Shown: piece by piece, positions 4,706-6,156 of the stretch
Position numbering within the stretch: the first letter of the stretch is position 1
Layout: the number at the start of each line of letters is the position of its first letter
From: Candidatus Hodarchaeota archaeon
GTDB taxonomy: Archaea; Asgardarchaeota; Heimdallarchaeia; Hodarchaeales; Hodarchaeaceae
Direction: 5' to 3'
Length of the DNA stretch: 6,156 nt
NCBI GenBank assembly: GCA_030589605.1
Contig: JAUUVJ010000265.1
Location: 1-6,156, forward strand
Position numbers and translations under genes: made by a program
The notes under the pieces: model-generated
Told to the model about the DNA's origin: nothing
Seen by the model: only the letters and a program-made list of their open reading frames with translations
Database searches by the model: none

Positions 4706-6156
4706 ATGACTTGGTTGCATCTAGGCGAAATGATTAGAACTCATATGTTTAAATATCCGGATAAATTAGCGGTTAAAGACGCAAATCGTTCTCTTACTTT
4801 TAAAGAGTATAATACACGAACTAACAAATTAGCAAATGGCCTTCTTAAAAGAGGTTTAAAGAAGGGTGATAAAGTAGCTGTTCTATTAAATAACTGTATT
4901 GAATTTATGGAGATTTACGCCGCTGCTGCGAAATCTGGTCTTATTATTGTACCTTTAAACTTTCGGTTACTTCCTAAAGATCTCTATTGGATAGCTAGTA
5001 ATTCAGAAGTTAAAATGGTAATAATTGCAGAACAGTACTATGATACAACTATCAAAAATTGGGATCTGATTATCAAATTTGGCCTTGAAGAGATACAGAT
5101 GGTTTTAGTAGGTAATATTCCTATTAATGAAAACTGGACTAATTTTGAAGACATTATCAAAGAAAGTGAGGATGAATTTCCTTCTGTAGAAATAGATCCT
5201 GAAGATCCGTGGATCCTTCTCTATACAAGTGGAACAACAGGAAAACCTAAAGGTGTTCTACGTTCTCATCGTTCGTATACCTCTTTTTTCCTAATTAATG
5301 CAACTGAATTCTCTTATACTCCATTGGATTATGGACTCGCTCTAATGCCATTATCACATGTTAATTCAACTTTTTATGCATTTGTTTTTACTTATATTGG
5401 AGCAAGTGTTTATATTCACCTAGAATATAACTTTAACCCTGAAGAAGTTCTTCAAATCTTAGATCGAGAAAAGATAACCTTTACATCATTAATTCCAACA
5501 CATTTTAACCTTATTTTAGAATTACCTGACAAAATAAAGAGTAAATATGACTTTAGCTCTATTCGTTCACTTCTTACTTCTTCTGCACCTGCTACTAAAG
5601 AAATGAAATATGGTGTGATGGAGCTTTTCAAAAATGCAAGACTCTTTGAAGCATATGGTTCAACTGAAGCTGGATTAGTTACCATACTACGTCCTGAAGA
5701 TCAATTTACAAGAGCAGGTTCTATAGGTAAAGAATGTATTGGATCTGATATAATTCGAATATTAGATTCAAATAACCAACTAGTAGCTGATGGTGAAATA
5801 GGCGAGTTATTTTCACGTAGTCCTATGCAACTCACGGAATATTATAAACTACCTGAAAAAACGATAGAAAGTACTATTGATGGATTTTTTAGCGCAGGAG
5901 ACATGGCTAGAAGAGACAAAGATGGATATTACTATTTAGTTGATAGAAAAGCAAATATGATTATCTCTGGAGGAGAACATATTTATCCTTCAGAGGTGGA
6001 AAAAGTTCTTACTGCTCATTCAGCTGTTGTTGAATGTGCTGTAGTAGGATGTTCAGACCATAAATGGGGAGAAGCAGTTACAGCTATCTGTATTTTGACA
6101 GCAGGATATGAATCTTCCAAAGGTCTTGATAAAGAGCTTAAACAGTATTGTAAAAC
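4706..6156 (+). CDS. Acyl-CoA synthetase / AMP-dependent ligase, second type, 3' end beyond the window
   Basis: This is another class I adenylate-forming CoA ligase, with 483 residues visible and no stop before the window edge. Motifs in order: LTFKEYNTRTNKLANGL near 30-46; the phosphate-binding loop YTSGTTGKPKG (173-183); EAYGSTEAG (315-323), the adenine-binding motif; SAGD with the ribose-binding aspartate D399; DRKANMIISGGEHIYPSEVE (413-432), the hinge and the start of the C-terminal lid domain. The catalytic lysine near the C-terminus is not yet reached; family length predicts roughly 30-40 more residues. The start ATG 4706 is preceded by GAGG at 4692-4695 (10 nt spacing) and gives the usual N-terminus; GTG at 4703 is an alternative. 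Its loops are shorter than those of the upstream synthetase, and its overall style is nearer to the crotonobetaine/cyclohexanecarboxylate/o-succinylbenzoate-CoA ligase group than to FadD. The substrate cannot be told. Confidence 0.9.
   Translation, partial: MTWLHLGEMIRTHMFKYPDKLAVKDANRSLTFKEYNTRTNKLANGLLKRGLKKGDKVAVLLNNCIEFMEIYAAAAKSGLIIVPLNFRLLPKDLYWIASNSEVKMVIIAEQYYDTTIKNWDLIIKFGLEEIQMVLVGNIPINENWTNFEDIIKESEDEFPSVEIDPEDPWILLYTSGTTGKPKGVLRSHRSYTSFFLINATEFSYTPLDYGLALMPLSHVNSTFYAFVFTYIGASVYIHLEYNFNPEEVLQILDREKITFTSLIPTHFNLILELPDKIKSKYDFSSIRSLLTSSAPATKEMKYGVMELFKNARLFEAYGSTEAGLVTILRPEDQFTRAGSIGKECIGSDIIRILDSNNQLVADGEIGELFSRSPMQLTEYYKLPEKTIESTIDGFFSAGDMARRDKDGYYYLVDRKANMIISGGEHIYPSEVEKVLTAHSAVVECAVVGCSDHKWGEAVTAICILTAGYESSKGLDKELKQYCK

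Noticed and set aside
5452..5685. Minus-strand frame of 77 codons
   Set aside because: Antisense to the second synthetase, within its conserved core; no family features and no ribosome-binding site.

Overview
The window looks like low-G+C archaeal chromosome, most plausibly from an uncultivated, peptide- or lipid-degrading lineage of the Asgard or Thermoplasmatota type; the lineage is a guess. The archaeal call rests on GGTGAT/GTGATC ribosome-binding sites complementary to an archaeal 16S 3' end, TATA-like boxes in AT-rich gaps, an oligo-T stop signal, and a secreted binding protein anchored by a C-terminal Thr/Pro/Glu stalk plus membrane helix instead of a lipobox cysteine.

Left half, minus strand: a branched-chain amino-acid (Liv/HAAT) type ABC uptake system. 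Transcription runs right to left, first through the 595-residue substrate-binding protein (587-2374), then across a 211-bp gap with an oligo-T signal, then into a LivH-type permease whose N-terminal 125 residues are visible (1-375). The second permease and the ATPases would be expected further left, outside the window.

Centre: a 308-bp, very AT-rich divergent intergenic region (2375-2682) carries promoters for both directions. It also holds a CTTACGTAAG palindrome and an inverted repeat (GTTTGAAA/TTTCAAAC) whose half-site recurs upstream of the permease.

Right half, plus strand: two different class I adenylate-forming acyl-CoA synthetases. The first (2683-4446) is complete, FadD-like, and has every core motif. 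The second (4706 to the window end) is cut off before its C-terminal catalytic lysine. Between them lies a 259-bp gap. Its minus strand carries a protein-like reading frame with no start codon, which ends 1 bp from the first synthetase's stop; a T8 tract separates it from an upstream GTG with a good ribosome-binding site. It is best read as a decayed or frameshifted small gene.

Together the genes suggest uptake of amino acids or similar small organic ligands next to CoA activation of carboxylic acids. The functional link is inferred from adjacency only. No RNA genes, CRISPR arrays, insertion sequences or phage genes were seen.
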